DNA of 64,000 bases from assembly GCA_003255065.1 (NCBI GenBank), contig QAOA01001366.1, forward strand, positions 641,341 to 705,340. The letters are read 5' to 3'. The notes under the pieces were generated by a model. That model did not search any database. It was not told the DNA's origin and saw only the letters and a program-made list of their open reading frames with translations. Each line of letters opens with the position of its first letter. The first letter of the stretch is position 1. A program made the translations under genes and the position numbers. Shown in pieces: positions 1 to 13,100 of the stretch. The stretch is from Cercis canadensis (lineage: Eukaryota > Streptophyta > Magnoliopsida > Fabales > Fabaceae).

Positions 1-950
1 CTGTTTCAAAGAAGGTGACATCCTTAGATACAAAAAACCGTTTGAGAGGAGGTGAATAACACTTATACCCTTTTTGAGTGGGTGAGTAACCTACAAACAC
101 ACATTTGTGTGCCCTAGGATCAAGTTTGGATTGCCCAGGAAATTGGAAGTAAACAAAGACCTTACAACCGAAAGTCTTAGGGGAGAGAGATGTAGGACTG
201 AAGTAGGGAAAGGACTGTTGAAGGACTGAAATGGGGGTTTGAAAGGCCAGAACTTTAGAAGGCATCCGATTAATGAGATGAGCTGCTGTTAGAACAGCCT
301 CTCCCCATAGATATTTGGGAACATGCATAGTGAACATGAGGGATCTAGCCACTTCTAAGAGATGACGGTTTTTTCTCTCGGATATACCATTCTGTTGGGG
401 GGTATTGGCACAAGAACTTTGGTGAATTATACCCTGAGAATTAAGGTATTCTCCTAGGATAGAGTTAAAGTATTCCTTTCCATTATCGGTTCGAAAAATC
501 TGAATGGTGGCTTTGAACTGATTTTGGACCATAGAATGAAAAATTTTGAAGGTTTGGGAGGCTTCAGATTTTTCTTTTAGGAGGTATACCCAGCAGATTC
601 TGGTATGGTCATCAATAAATGTAATGAACCATTTAGCCCCGGAAGTACTTTTCACTCTAAAGGGTCCCCAAACATCACTATGAATAAGGGCAAAAGGTCT
701 AGAGGCAGTATATGGTTTAACATTATATGGAACTCGAGTTTGCTTGGCTAATTGACACACCTCACAAGAAAGAGAATTCAAATTTTCATTGATAAATAAG
801 GTTGGAAACAACCGCTTGAGGTACAGAAAATTAGGATGCCCTAACCTACGATGCCACAACATAATTTGATCAGATTTGGACACTTTTACATCAAGAGCTT
901 GCTTATTAGGAGGTCCACAGTTTTTCCAGAAGTAGAGACCATCTGACATA
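1..950 (-). pseudogene. copia integrase region, cut by window edge
   Basis: On the minus strand this continues the element in a frame shifted relative to the protease. An HHCC-type zinc-binding head is seen at about 750-860 (His-Arg-Arg-Leu-Gly-His, then Cys-Glu-Val-Cys). The integrase core follows, with the acidic triad positions in an HSDVWGP motif (about 670), an RTDNGKEY motif (about 485-497) and an ISERKN motif (about 378-392). Downstream lies the conserved WGEA and INRMPS block. The right-hand part of the polyprotein is outside the window. The frame reads openly from about 950 to 1. Confidence 0.85.
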
Positions 951-1353
951 CTAGCACTGCCAACATCTTCCCCGTAGCTTGCTCCTGTATAACACAACAA
1001 TCAGGGGTAAATTTCACTCGGCATTGGGAATCATTGGTCAATTTACTGATTGAAACAAGGTTACAAGTTAAATTAGGGACATGAAGAACAAAATGAAGAA
1101 CCAGATTTTTGGTTAATTTGATTGACCCAAAACCAGCAACAGGTGCGAGAGATCCATTGGCTACCCTTACCCGATAGTCATAGGTGCATGGTGTATAGGA
1201 GAATAAAAGAGAGGAATCACCTGTCATATGGTCCGAAGCTCCAGAATCAAAGATCCAAGGAGCTGAATGTGCAGGTTCAGGGTTAGACATAGAGAGGGCC
1301 GTACCTTTAAGAGCTAGAGAACATGTAGGTGTCTCGGATTGGGTACTAAGCAA
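886..1353 (-). pseudogene. copia aspartic protease region
   Basis: The frame contains WIFDSGASDHMTGD, with the catalytic Asp-Ser-Gly of retroviral-type aspartic proteases at about 1235-1250, followed by the ordered hydrophobic blocks usual for copia protease (FGSIKLTKNLVLHFVLHVPNL, NLVSISKL). The frame is lost near 950-990, where the GAG-pre-integrase segment begins in another frame. In a working element it would cut the Gag-Pol polyprotein. Confidence 0.88.
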
Positions 1354-1373
1354 TCGGTGGAGTGCTTCCAGTT

Positions 1374-2380
1374 GAGGTTTAGACAGCTGAACACTAGAGA
1401 CTTCTTCCTCTCCCCAAGTTTCTTCAAGTGTAGGTTCACTAGAAACTCGGTGGGCCTTGCCTTCTCTTTTATTTTTAGATTTCCAGCCAGGGGGTACTCC
1501 ATGGAGTTGGAAGCACTTCTCCCGGGTGTGGCCTATCTTCTTACAGTAGCTGCAAGTAGGACGATCTCCAAGCTTGAGTGGCTTGTTGTCACCTCGAATT
1601 TTAGGATCAGAACTGCCCTTGGTATAGAGGGCAGTAGTTTCAGCAGAGATTGGATTTTTTTTCTTCTCCCAACATTACCCTCTTTCTGTTTTCTTCATGT
1701 CTCACTTCAGCAAAGGCTTCTCCGATTGATGGCAGAGGCCTTCTTCCCAAGATCCGACCACGTACCTCATCCAAAGTTCTATTTAAACCTGCCAGAAAAT
1801 CATACAGTCGCTCCTTGTCCAGATGTGCCTTGAATTTGACATGTTCATCAACATCTCCCCAATCAGATTCATAGAACAGATCTAGTTCTTGCCACAGAAC
1901 CTTTAGGGAGTTGTAATATCCAGTGACATCCAGGTTGCCTTGCCTAATATCCTTCAGCCTCAACTTGATCTCAAACACTTGAGATGCATTCTCAAGGTCT
2001 GAGTAGGTTTCTTTTACAGCATCCCAAATTGCCTTGGCTGTCTTGAACAGCAAATAGGTTCGGCTGATGGTTGGCTCCATGGAGTTGATGAGCCAAGACA
2101 TGACAATGGAGTTATTAAGTTCCCAAGCAGCAGAGCTGGGATCATCAAGCTTGGGTTTACTGAGTTCACCAGTAATAAAACCCAGCTTTCCCCGTCCTCT
2201 AATCACCATGAGGACTGACTGAGACCAGTGGAGAAAGTTCTTCCCATCTAGCCTATGATTTGTAATGACTAGAGAAGAATTTTCACCAAAGGAAGAGATA
2301 CCCGGAGTGGACAAACTGGTATTACTACCAGAACTCCCTTTTCCCGAAAGATCCATGGTTTGAACTTGCTCTGATACCAT
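1374..2380 (-). pseudogene. copia gag (nucleocapsid) region, frameshifted
   Basis: The 246-residue open frame (1640-2380) carries the conserved plant copia gag core: an LDGKNFLHWSQS motif, an AWELNNSIVMSWLINSM stretch, an IWDAVKETYSD block, and a YDFLAGLN motif near its end. The frame then stops after a run of eight A (minus strand). In another frame the gag continues into a CX2CX4HX4C zinc knuckle (Cys-Ser-Tyr-Cys ... His ... Cys) at about 1512-1556. Gag would package the element RNA into cytoplasmic particles. The break probably prevents full-length product. Confidence 0.85.
2368..2379 (-). other. Primer binding site, initiator tRNA-Met type
   Basis: The minus strand reads TGGTATCAGAGC, the standard primer binding site of plant copia elements, complementary to the 3' end of initiator methionine tRNA. 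It lies 8 bases inside the LTR end. The first ATG of the gag frame (2378-2380) overlaps this site, so a later in-frame ATG at 2354-2356 (followed by Asp-Leu-Ser-Gly-Lys) may be the true start. Confidence 0.88.
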
Positions 2381-2387
2381 AAAAATC

Positions 2388-2633
2388 TGAGAATAATTTC
2401 TCTCTTACTGCTATTGACAACCAGACTTTACATATATAGGAATTGATGACAGCAATCAATTCCTAATTATAAGCAATAGCCTAATCTAAGGGATTCTATT
2501 TACATTAATTATCCCTAGTCAGCTATCCTAATAAATACAATTAACTACAGCTGATTAAATACAATAACTCCAGCTGATTGAATTCAATTAGCTATCCCTT
2601 AATTTCCTCCCTTAATATCCGGGATTTCCAACA
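2388..2633 (-). repeat. 5' LTR of the copia element
   Basis: This segment of about 246 bp lies directly upstream of the primer binding site. On the minus strand it begins TGTTGGAAATCCCG and ends in CA, the usual TG...CA boundaries, and the start is typical of plant copia LTRs. A TATA-like stretch lies near 2429-2437. The five bases outside it (ggatt, 2634-2638) would be the expected target-site duplication. The partner LTR is beyond the left edge, so neither LTR identity nor the duplication can be checked here. Confidence 0.8.
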
Positions 2634-3856
2634 GGATTTATTGCCTTTATATTATTTATATTTCCAGTATAGGCATCTCACTTGCTATGCTAACAGAAAA
2701 CAGGTGGCTAACCATATTTGAAAACAATTGCATAAAAGGACTTATCTAATTTCGGGGTCATGTAGATGAGATATCACACACCATTCTGGTCACAAGTTGC
2801 AATAGCAAGGGCTATGATTATTGTTCCTAGCTTTTCATTTCTTTGGCCACTAAGTGATGAAGGAAAGGACAAACCAAAATTAAGAGTGGGGAATCATGTT
2901 GAAGAATCATGTGGCTTCTTAATCAATTCTTTCAATACCATTTTGGTGCACAATGTTGATGTTTTTTTAATATACTATTAATTACTCAAATCTCTCTAAT
3001 CCCTTGCCACAATACCAGGTAGAGCCTGCTGTTGGGGCAGCGTGGCTAGCTTGGAATTTTTTCATGAAAGGATGTCACAGGGAAATATGCAGAAGCTGAC
3101 ACGGATTACTAGAAGAGAGAGAAGAAAACTTCTTTTTTAAGAAAAAAAGAAAGGATAGGTGACAACTCAATTTATTGGTGATTAAGGCGAAAGTGGAGTA
3201 AGAATGCCTTAAGTGAGGAGCCTAAATAAAGTGGCTGTGCCCATAATAGTTTCTGTACCATCAAGTATTTATATATTAGCATATGGTAGGATTCAGCTTT
3301 CCCCCCCTATTGTTTTGCTTGTAAACTTAATATGTATGTTTCTTGTGTAAATATAGTAGCATTCTCCAGAAACTACATTGCAGTGTTCAAATGGTGTAGC
3401 ACAAAACTTTAATGGAGTGCTTTCTGGAGAAGAAAGTCTTACGAATTATGGGACTCAAAATGTAGCCAATTGAGCTATCACAGTTTGCAGAACTATGCTT
3501 ACATTTATCCTTATGCAGATAAAAAAGAGAATAATAATTAAAAAAAAAAAAAAAATCACCCTTGTGATTAGTATACTCTGATTTAGAAGATCAGATAAAA
3601 GTCTTATAAAGTATGGTACAAGATGTATATTTGTATTGATGCTTCACAAGGGGTTTAAGTGTCTCGTACCTCTCCTGTCAACAGCATTGAATTTCATATG
3701 ATCTTTCAGCTCATTGGAAGCTTATCTATGAATCCCTCAACAAACATACGTCAAAGTGAAACACCAGCAAAACGCATGGATTGTAAGTTGTCATTTCCTT
3801 GAGGGGTTTTTCACTTAAATAATTAACTTTACACAATAAAATACCCAATTACTCAT

Positions 3857-4620
3857 TTTTTGAAATTAATTATCAATTTATGGATGTTGTACTTTTTTAA
3901 AAAAAATACTATAGAGTCACTAATGTTGACCATTGAAGTTGTCATCTCCATCAAGCCATTAATGTTAACCATTTTCCCACCTCATGATATCAGCTACAAT
4001 TCCCAACCCTGCTTCCATTTGAATCTTCCCTCTCATACTCAAGTAGGTACTCTCGTCATTCCCAACTGACTAGGTACAATTTTTTTTATTATTATTAATT
4101 TTCATTCCTATCATTAATCTGCAAATTGATTGCTTAATGATATTCATTGGTTAAAGAAAAAGCATCACTATTGATCTTCCTCCTGTATGCAAAATCCCAG
4201 ACCTTTATCACTATTACTCTGCAAATTGGCTTTCCATNTTTTTGAAATTAATTATCAATTTATGGATGTTGTATTTTTTTTAAAAAAATACTATAGAGTC
4301 ACTAATGTTGACCATTGAAGTTGTCATCTTCATCAAGCCATTAATGTTAACCATTTTCCCACCTCATGATATCAACTACAATTCCCAACCCTGCTTCCAT
4401 TTGAATCTTCCCTCTCATACTCAAGTAGGTACTCTCTTCATTCCCAACTGACTAGGTACAATTTTTTATTATTATTATTAATTTTCATTCCTATCATTAA
4501 TCTGCAAATTGATTGCTTAATGATATTCATTGGTTAAAGAAAAAGCATCACTATTGATCTTCCTCCTGTATGCAAAATCCCAGACCTTTATCACTATTAC
4601 TCTGCAAATTGGCTTTCCAT
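3857..4620. repeat. Assembly overlap duplication around N at 4238
   Basis: 3857-4237 and 4239-4620 are near-identical direct copies of about 381 bp separated by one N. Differences are a few bases and homopolymer lengths. This fits unmerged overlapping contig ends or two haplotypes, not a biological tandem repeat. Confidence 0.85.
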
Positions 4621-4940
4621 GTGTTTTTCTTATTTTATGTTAATCACATCAAAGTGAAATTGTCAAACTCGTCGGTAATCCATCTACCATAATTTGATGC
4701 CATTTCTTCTTATTTTATGTTAATTACGTACTTGTTCTTTCATTTGAAATTATCAAACTTGTCTGGAAGACCACAATTCATCACCATCACATTTTTGTTT
4801 ATTTTTGTAATTTCGGTCTAACATCTGGAACGTAGTTTTGAATTATTCTAAAGATGTTGATTTGGGCAACTCCTTATATTATGGCATTATCAAATGCCTA
4901 GAACTGAATGACTTGTTTGTTTTAGTGAGAAAAGCATCAG

Positions 4941-5150
4941 TTTATTGAAGCAAATGGAACACAATATAGCACCCTGTCTTGGAAGCAAGGTCCATGCAGG
5001 AAATAGAAATCACAGTTGCCTCTGAAAGACTTGATGTTCTTCCCATGGCAACAGATAAGTCATCTTGCAGTTATGTTTGTCCTTACAAGAAAATAGTGCT
5101 CTAGCATCAAGAGAATTCTCAAAGTCAGCGAAGAAACTTTGCGGACTCAA
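4941..5150 (-). pseudogene. Gene-like fragment, unidentified
   Basis: On the minus strand an open stretch of about 46 codons (5150 down to a TGA at 5010-5012) has a codon-like composition unlike its AT-rich surroundings. It is followed about 65 bases later by AATAAA (plus-strand tttatt, 4941-4946). It looks like the last exon and 3' UTR of some gene, or a captured gene piece inside the inverted-repeat element. I do not recognise the protein. Confidence 0.25.
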
Positions 5151-5791
5151 TCATCACCGATGCAGTGCACTTGCTCTCAGCCAACGGCCTAAAATGGTTT
5201 TCAAATTTTTTTTCTTCAGTTGCTCCATTCATTGATGGAGCGACTAAATTGACAGCTTCCATGAGACTCTGCCTCTAACAGCTTTAGGCTTCTCTCTCTA
5301 TGCATGGAGCGACTCAACAAGTATCCGTAGATTAGTAATTAGTTTCAAAAGATGAGTAATTGAGTATTTTATGGTGTAAATTAACTATTTAGGTGAAAAA
5401 CCCTATTTTTGCGGGTTATAACTCGTAACATAAATATTCTAAAGATTTAATTTTGATTCACCGATGGTGTAAAGCTGTTATACACCATCACCTAATCACG
5501 TATTGCCATATAAAGAAAAAAAAATTGTTAAAGCTATTTACTAATGTGACATGTTATTGAATGATAATGGATCAAATTTAATCCCATTCTAATACAAGAT
5601 GGCAAAGAATTGCACCACATTATCATGTCCAATAAAGAATGATATATTACAAACAAAGAATGATATATTACAAGCACAGAGACTTATATCAGCAGTATAA
5701 AGATGACCAAAACCCAGGCGCAGAAGTTATACAAAGCAACGGTAATTTTTAAAATATAGTAATATAGATTTTCCAGTCTGCAAGTACTAAT

Positions 5792-6853
5792 GTGCCATAA
5801 GCATTTACCTCAGTTTTTTGTATGGGCCAACTCCATTAATCATATGAATCACAGTACTGAGAATCTTTTACACAGTTGAAAACAATCGCATTGATACTTT
5901 TTTAACAAACTAACCTCAACATCTGATAAAATCAGCTCAGATATATCAGAAGACCAACATCCCAAGTGCTAATTCAGAACTACATACCTAGGACGATCAA
6001 AAGGAATATATGTGAAATGACCAACATCAATGAATGGTTTTTCACATTTGATTACTTCCTTTTAGCCAGCCCAACTTTCTGCTCCAGCTTCAGTTACATA
6101 ACCTCAACTTTGTAATGCAATATATATGGTAAATGAAATGGAACCAATACAACAATGTTGATTATTGCCAGAACCCCCAAAAGTACCCCGGAGTGAAAAG
6201 GGGCAAAAAACAACTTATGTAATACATATCCAATCAGTTAGAACATGAGAATTTCTTATATAATAAATATTATAATATGAACAGAAGAGCACCCTACCAC
6301 TTCCTACTACTAACTTCTCCTTNGTGCCATAAGCATTTACCTCAGTTTTTTGTATGGGCCAACTCCATTAATCATATGAATCACAGTACTGAGAATCTTT
6401 TAAACAGTTGAAAACAATCGCATTGATACTTTTTTAACAAACTAACCTCAACATCTGATAAAATCAGCTCAGATATATCAGAAGACCAAAATCCCAAGTG
6501 CTAATTCAGAACTACATACCTAGGACGATCAAAAGGAATATATGTGAAATGACCAACATCAATGAATGGTTTTTCACATCTGATTACTTCCTTTTAGCCA
6601 GCCCAACTTTCTGCTCCAGCTTCAGTTACATAATCTCAACTTTGTAATGCAATATATATGGTAAATGAAATGGAACCAATACAACAATGTTGATTATTGC
6701 CAGAACCCCCAAAAGTACCCCGGAGTGAAAAGGGGCAAAAAACAACTTATGTAATACATATCCAATCAGTTAGAACATGAGAATTTCTTATATAATAAAT
6801 ATTATAATATGAACAGAAGAGCACCCTACCACTTCCTACTACTAACTTCTCCT
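5792..6853. repeat. Assembly overlap duplication around N at 6323
   Basis: 5792-6321 and 6324-6853 are two copies of about 530 bp with only a handful of substitutions, separated by the single N at 6323. This is the longest of the N-centred duplications in the window. It lies in the 3' flank of the helicase gene and does not touch its coding exons. Confidence 0.88.
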
Positions 6854-7130
6854 CGAGGAATTTAAACATATTAAACTAGATTAATATTCCTCCACAAAGC
6901 TGCCTCTTCAAAATTGCTAATGCAATACACTTGTTTAAAATCATGACGACACCACAGGAACCAGTTTATAGGTACGCCATCTAGTATACCAGTTTAAGAG
7001 TGCAAGACAGGATAGTAAACTAGTTAAGTCCATAGCCATCCCTGAAAGACATAATTCCAATGCCCTTGGAGCTTATGATCCTTGGAACTAAATTGTCAAA
7101 TGGAGAAACATATGCACCATACCAATAAAG

Positions 7131-10100
7131 TTAGAATGGCCTTCCCCCATTTTTCCGATCATTACTCTTGTCATTCCCAAAAGCACCAAAACGATTACCA
7201 CGAGATTCACCAAAGGCACTGCTTTGGCCCGAACTTCTGTTACCAAAACTGCTAGATTTGTTTGAGCCAAAATCTCCAAAACCACCAGAACGATCTGAAT
7301 TACCAAAACCACCTGATCGACTAAATCCAGATCCACTGGTATTTCCAGGGCGGCTCATGCCAAATCCACTTCTCGATTGACCCGAGCTACCAAAAGAACC
7401 ATACTCACCAGAGTTTGATCCACCATACCTTCCCATGTCACCAGAATTACCATAACCAGAGCGACCAAATCCAGGACTACCAAAGCCACCAGGTCGACGA
7501 TCCCTCATGCCTCCAAACGAGCCAGACCGACCACTACCCATGCCACCACCAAACATGTCCACTGATCCACTTTCAACAGCAATTCTAGGGAGCTGATAAA
7601 CAAGAATAGCAAGCAATCAAGAATCAATATCCATGATAAAAAATGCTTACTCATAATATTAGCAGAATAGGAAGAGCCGAAGAGGAAAAGAAACCACATT
7701 ACAGTATAAACAAAAAAGATGTAGCTTAAGTAGTATCGCTTTAGCTCCTCAAAATTCACATACATACAGGTATATACATGTTTATGTACAAAGTACAATT
7801 GTAGCACCACAGTCAACAGTGAAGAATTTAAGATTCACATATAATACCAACATTTTGTAGAAGACTCTTCAGCTATCCAATGTGTTTAAATGAGAATTCA
7901 TCACAGTACACATAATATTCTAACTATCTCAAAATCAAACCAGAAAACTAATTCCTGCTTGCTTATTACCATTTCTCTAGATTTTACTACTACGCCTTAA
8001 TTTTAATTTAATACCACTACAGCCTTCAAGGATGTGGAAAAGCATACAACAGCTATTTCCATTGCCTAAGCATTGATGTGTGACACACTCACCCTCCTCT
8101 TACCAATTAAAAGAGTAGCTTTCTCATAAACAAGCCATAAATAAGGAAAAACTTCAGGTAAAGAAGTTAGAAGGATGAAATTGGAAAGGATGCAAGGCAA
8201 TCACCTCTGTAAATCTGCAACCTACATCCCGCTCAATAGTCCTAACAGTCTTGGATTGATCTTGTGTATAAATAAGAATAGCAGTTCCTTTCTTCCCAGC
8301 ACGACCTGTTCGTCCAGATCGATGAACAAATATCTCTGAAGAATTGGGTAGCTCATAATGTATTATCTGTTAGGAAACCAAGCAAGTTAAAACTTGACAT
8401 ATAAACAAGCTAAATAAATCAGAGCACTACATATAAAAAAAAAAAATGCCATGATAACTTATTTCAGAGGCAGAGGTGACAATCAAGAACTGAAGCATAA
8501 GCATATATCTGTCCTTGTAGTACACGATGGTATTTTCAACAGTGTAACAGCAAGTAAGAAAAGCAATTAGCTAAATTGAACATGTTTACATAAATCAATA
8601 TGTGCTTATCCATGCACACACAATATATTAGACAAAGGCCTAAAACATTGACAAAATACACTAGGTAGATACAAAGAGTATAATACTAAAGGACAAACNA
8701 ACTGAAGCATGAGCATATATCTGTCCTTGTAGTACACGACGGTATTTTCAATAGTGTAACAGCAAGTAAGAAAAGCAATTAGCTAAATTGAACATGTTTA
8801 CATAAATCAATATGTGCTTATCCATGCACACACAATATATTAGACAAAGGCCTAAAACATTGACAAAATACACTAGGTAGATACAAAGAGTATAATACTA
8901 AAGGACAAACTAGAAGCGGCCTTAGTTCTAAAATTTAAAGCATAGAAAATACATTGCGATAAATTAACAATTGGACAAAATAAGATTCTCCTACACCTTC
9001 TATGATATGTCGTTCTTTTGATTTAATGATTTCTTTTGCATTCTAGATACTAGTGTACAAATTCTAAAAACAAAAAATCTCTTAAGAATTAACAGCCATC
9101 ACAATATTTTTCTCATTTAAACTCAGAAAGTACCTCAAGAGTGAGAAATCAGATGTTTCAATTTATTTTACTATCAAAATGAATTAAAGGCAACACAAGA
9201 TCTATGCAGCAGGAAAGGTACCACACATTTTCTGACGATGCATCATTTGTGCTGTTAGCCAAACTTACTTCTACAAAATATTTGGAAATACAGAATGTAG
9301 CTATTCTTCTATTTCTGCCTTGTTCCTTACAAAAAAGAATGTGACTGAGAAAGGTAGAGACTCTAGATGATAAAAGTGCCTTCTAGATAGTTACTTGATT
9401 GAAGACAATCCATCCAGTCATCATGTCTACCAAACTGACCTCCCCTACTATCATAACTCATTCAGCTTTCCTCAACTTCCTCTCTTCCCACTCGAGTTTA
9501 GTGCAGAACATATTCTTTTTCCTTAAAGGCAAGATTTCAGAATGAGGCCTCTAGTTTTACCAATTAATCTTGGTATTGCTTTCCTTTGCCAGAGATATAA
9601 ATTACAGGCTTCCTTCTGTAATAGCAAACTTTTTACATGGGTAACCAGTAACCACAAGAAAAAAAGGATAAAATTTACATGGGCTGCTTCATAATGACTA
9701 AATCTTGTCGTATTATCCTAGTCATGAGTCTTTACTTATGTGCTTCAGTATATATATATATATCAGCATACTTCTGTTAGAATTTGAGAATGAGTTCTAG
9801 AAAACTTCTGCAAGGGCATTTTGATTTCCAAGCTCTTCAATGGGTATCAAAACTACCTATAGCTCCAGACATCCTGTAACTTACTAGATCAAAACTTCAT
9901 ATACAGTTTATCTTGTAAGTTATATTTCTATCTAAAAACTACAAAATGCGTATATTCTGAATCAAGTAGAGTACACCTAAAGTGTGTCTGGGAGTTTAAA
10001 GGGGAATTGCAATGAATAGTTTTCTAGGCAACGTATTATTCCTTCTCTTGTTTGAATTTGTAATATGAAATAATATAGGAATCTATCAATCTAACTTCCT

Positions 10101-13100
10101 ATTTTTATAGGAGGTAAAATAAAATGGAATACCCCAACCAGCACCACCCCCTTTTACTTGCCTTCCATCAATTTTAGAGTGGAAATAATTTTACCTTCTA
10201 GGAAGGAGATGGAAGAGAACAAGTGCCCTCATTTCCCTTCCCCCTCTCAATCAAGAAAAACTCCCCAACCTAGGTGAGAATTTTCTTTTTCTTCCCTTCC
10301 TTAAATTTTTCTTTGTTCTGTCTTGCCCATAGTCTAAAGACTCTAAACACTGTAAATCTATTAGCAACAAAGAAAATTGATGAGTTAATAATCAAAAGGG
10401 AACATCACATAGAAAATAGAAAGAATATTCATTGAACCACAAACAATCAACTATCAAGGAACAAGGAGTGAAAAAGATATGATAAAACAACTATTTGAAA
10501 GAAGACAGATTGTAAAACAGAACTCACAAGATCAACATTTGGTATATCAAGCCCCCGAGAAGCGACATCAGTTGCCACTAAGACATTGAATTCACCATCT
10601 CTGAAACCAGCTAGAGTTCGTTCCCTCTGATTTTGTGAAATATCACCATGCAAGGCCTGACATTTAAGGGTTCTTGCCATGGCATATGATAACCGATCAG
10701 CATCACGTTTGGTTTGAGTGAAAACAATACACTTTCCTCCTTTTGCATGTTCCTGTCAAATGATATATCTTTAGTAATGACACCATAAGCAAGTATAATC
10801 ATGATGTTCATTTTCTAGCTTTAGAATAACAGAAAAAAATTTAAAAAAAAAGACTCAGAAACATTATATTATAATGATTTTTAATAATATAATTAAAACT
10901 AACATAGTAATATTAAGATCTATTAATTCCAATATAACATTATTTAGATGAAACAATTAATTCCAATAAAATAACAATGATAATAACAATCAATAACTAT
11001 AATCAACATCAAAATGGAGAGAAATGGTCATACTGTTACTAGAGGCCCAATAATCCCTGCTTTTGTGTGCATATCAGATGCAATCGAGAATAATGAAATT
11101 CCATCTGCCAACTTCTGATCAGAATCTCCAACCTAGAGCACCAATATCCCAAAAAAGAATTATGATCAGCTAACCATAAGAATTAGACAATTGAGCATGT
11201 TAATCACTCAAGCAATTTTGCATTCAATCCTTCTTTTTCCCAGAAAAAAGACATCCATTCAATCTTAACACTATGTGTTCGTTATTAAGCTGCAACTAAA
11301 AGTGCATTGGGTCACAACATGACTTCCTCTTCTTTTTTGTACAAGATGTTGAAACAAGGAACCATCAATGTCCACCAAAATTCAATAATTGAAAACATTC
11401 ACACCAAATGATGATCTCATGCAGCAGCAAAAACCACAAAATTGTACACGGCAATATCTTTTACAATCACTTTTAGCAAATCACTTAAGTTTAGCAGCTA
11501 TGTCCCAGTAAAATAAGTATCCAAAAACACACGTATTGAAATTTATTGTTTCCTCTGAAAGATGAGGACGGAAGTTGAACATAACATATATGAATATTAT
11601 ATATATTCATATATAGTATAAAACCCTCCATATATTTATATATAACACCCCATGAAAACCTGTCACCCAAGAATTAGTACAGGCATTACTGTCCACATTC
11701 CCTATAATGCCTTTTAGTAAAGGAAGGGCACAATCCAAATTAGCCAAACGGAATTCACAATAGCATTGAAAGCTGAAAGCCCTTTCCAGGTTCATAAACA
11801 AGAATTGCATACTCACAAGATCAATGGTTAGCGGATTATTTAGGTAATTGCGGGAGAGCTGCCTTATCCAAGATGGCATTGTTGCAGAGAACATCAGAGT
11901 CTGACGCTTTGGAGGTAACCTCTCCAAGATTTTCTCAACTTCCTCCTGAAAGCCCACTTGAAGCATCTGATCAGCTTCATCAAGAACAACAAACTGAACC
12001 TCACTCAAATTTAGAGAACCTCTGTTGAGAAGATCAATAATTCGACCAGGTGTGCCTACTGCAATATCAACACCATAGTCAAGTTGTCTCATTTGGTGAG
12101 ATATGGGTGTACCCCCATAGACACAAATTGTATCCAAGTTAGGTGCTGACTCCTGGAATTCTTTCTCAACCTGCCGTGCAAGTTCTCTGGTTGGAGCCAA
12201 AGCCAAAGCCAGAGGATTCCTTCCTCGTCTGCATTATCAACCAAAATATAGTTAATCTTAGAAACAAGAAATAAGATTTTCAACCACCCATACCCCTGCA
12301 GTCGTGCCTCACCGGTTGCTTAATCCACATTCAATCAGAGAAACAAGATTTGAGATTTAAAGTAAAAGTAAGAAGTGTCGTTGAAGTAACCAACCCATGT
12401 TTAGCATTAAACTTAATGATCTTATCCATGATGGGTATCCCAAAAGCAAGAGTTTTCCCAGTTCCTGTCCTAGCTCGACCTATCATATCACGTCCTTGCA
12501 TGGCAGGTTCCAGCACAGCCCTCTATACAAAATTAAGAACAGCTTCAAGTTACTAAAATCTCAAAATTATATACAACTATTCCCAGGACATACCTCCATC
12601 AAGTGGAGCTCTGACAACTGAAAAATAATGATAATCAATGAAGAAAATAAATATATAGCTTATTAAGCAAATCACTTAACATCACAATATCAAAATGGTC
12701 ATCATGTACCCGCAATTTTACTTTTCCTGGGAATCAAGCACTGCACAGCTTACCTGAATGGGGAAGAGCTTCGTGATACCCTTCTTGGCCAAAGCAGAAA
12801 CAATATCCTGAGAAATCCCAAGCTTTGCGATCTCAAGGCCTTCATCACTATTTCCTTTAGGCCCTTCTTCATCGGAGTAATCCGCCGCAGCAAACCCCGC
12901 TTGAGAAACCAATGACGCCCGGAAATTCAATGGCCCAGATTTCGCGTGAAAGGCCCTTGCTTTGCCGCCACTGGAGCCCAAAAAGTTGGAAAATGATCCA
13001 ATCTCACCACCAACCAAACCATTTCCTGCAAGCGATGCGGCAGCGGAGGAGCTGAGCTGGTGGTGGTGCAGAACCGACTCAACAGCAGTCAAGGCGGCGA

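Larger units (their letters stand above)
1..2633 (-). mobile_element. Ty1/copia LTR retrotransposon, 5' part, degraded
   Basis: Read on the minus strand, the order is LTR, primer binding site, gag with a zinc knuckle, aspartic protease, then integrase. Protease and integrase before reverse transcriptase is the Ty1/copia order. The window edge at position 1 cuts the element before reverse transcriptase, RNase H and the 3' LTR. Two reading-frame breaks are visible: one at a run of eight T (plus strand) near 1655-1662, between the gag core and the zinc knuckle, and one near 950-990, between protease and integrase. The copy is therefore non-autonomous as assembled, although a sequencing error in the homopolymer cannot be excluded. 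Confidence 0.93.
3803..5403. repeat. Inverted-repeat-bounded element, candidate DNA transposon
   Basis: About 72 bases at 3803-3874 reappear as the reverse complement at 5331-5403 with scattered mismatches; both share a core like gggtttttcac...taaat...attactcat. Allowing for the artefactual duplication at 3857-4620, the true spacing is about 1.2 kb. Long terminal inverted repeats around unrelated sequence fit a non-autonomous DNA transposon, for example Mutator-like. No transposase and no clean target-site duplication are visible. Confidence 0.45.
2634..7130. other. Spacer between copia element and helicase gene
   Basis: No gene is supported here. The stretch holds an inverted-repeat pair (3803-3874 and 5331-5403), a gene-like minus-strand fragment with a possible polyadenylation signal (4941-5150), two assembly overlap duplications (around 4238 and 6323), and AT-rich sequence. 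The part next to 7131 should include the helicase 3' UTR. Confidence 0.6.

Noticed and set aside
2766..2981. 71-codon plus-strand frame near the copia LTR
   Set aside because: It has no ATG-supported context, no recognisable motif and AT-rich random composition.
7168..7380. Plus-strand Pro-rich open frame
   Set aside because: Antisense shadow of the Gly/Ser-rich last exon of the helicase, with no independent support.
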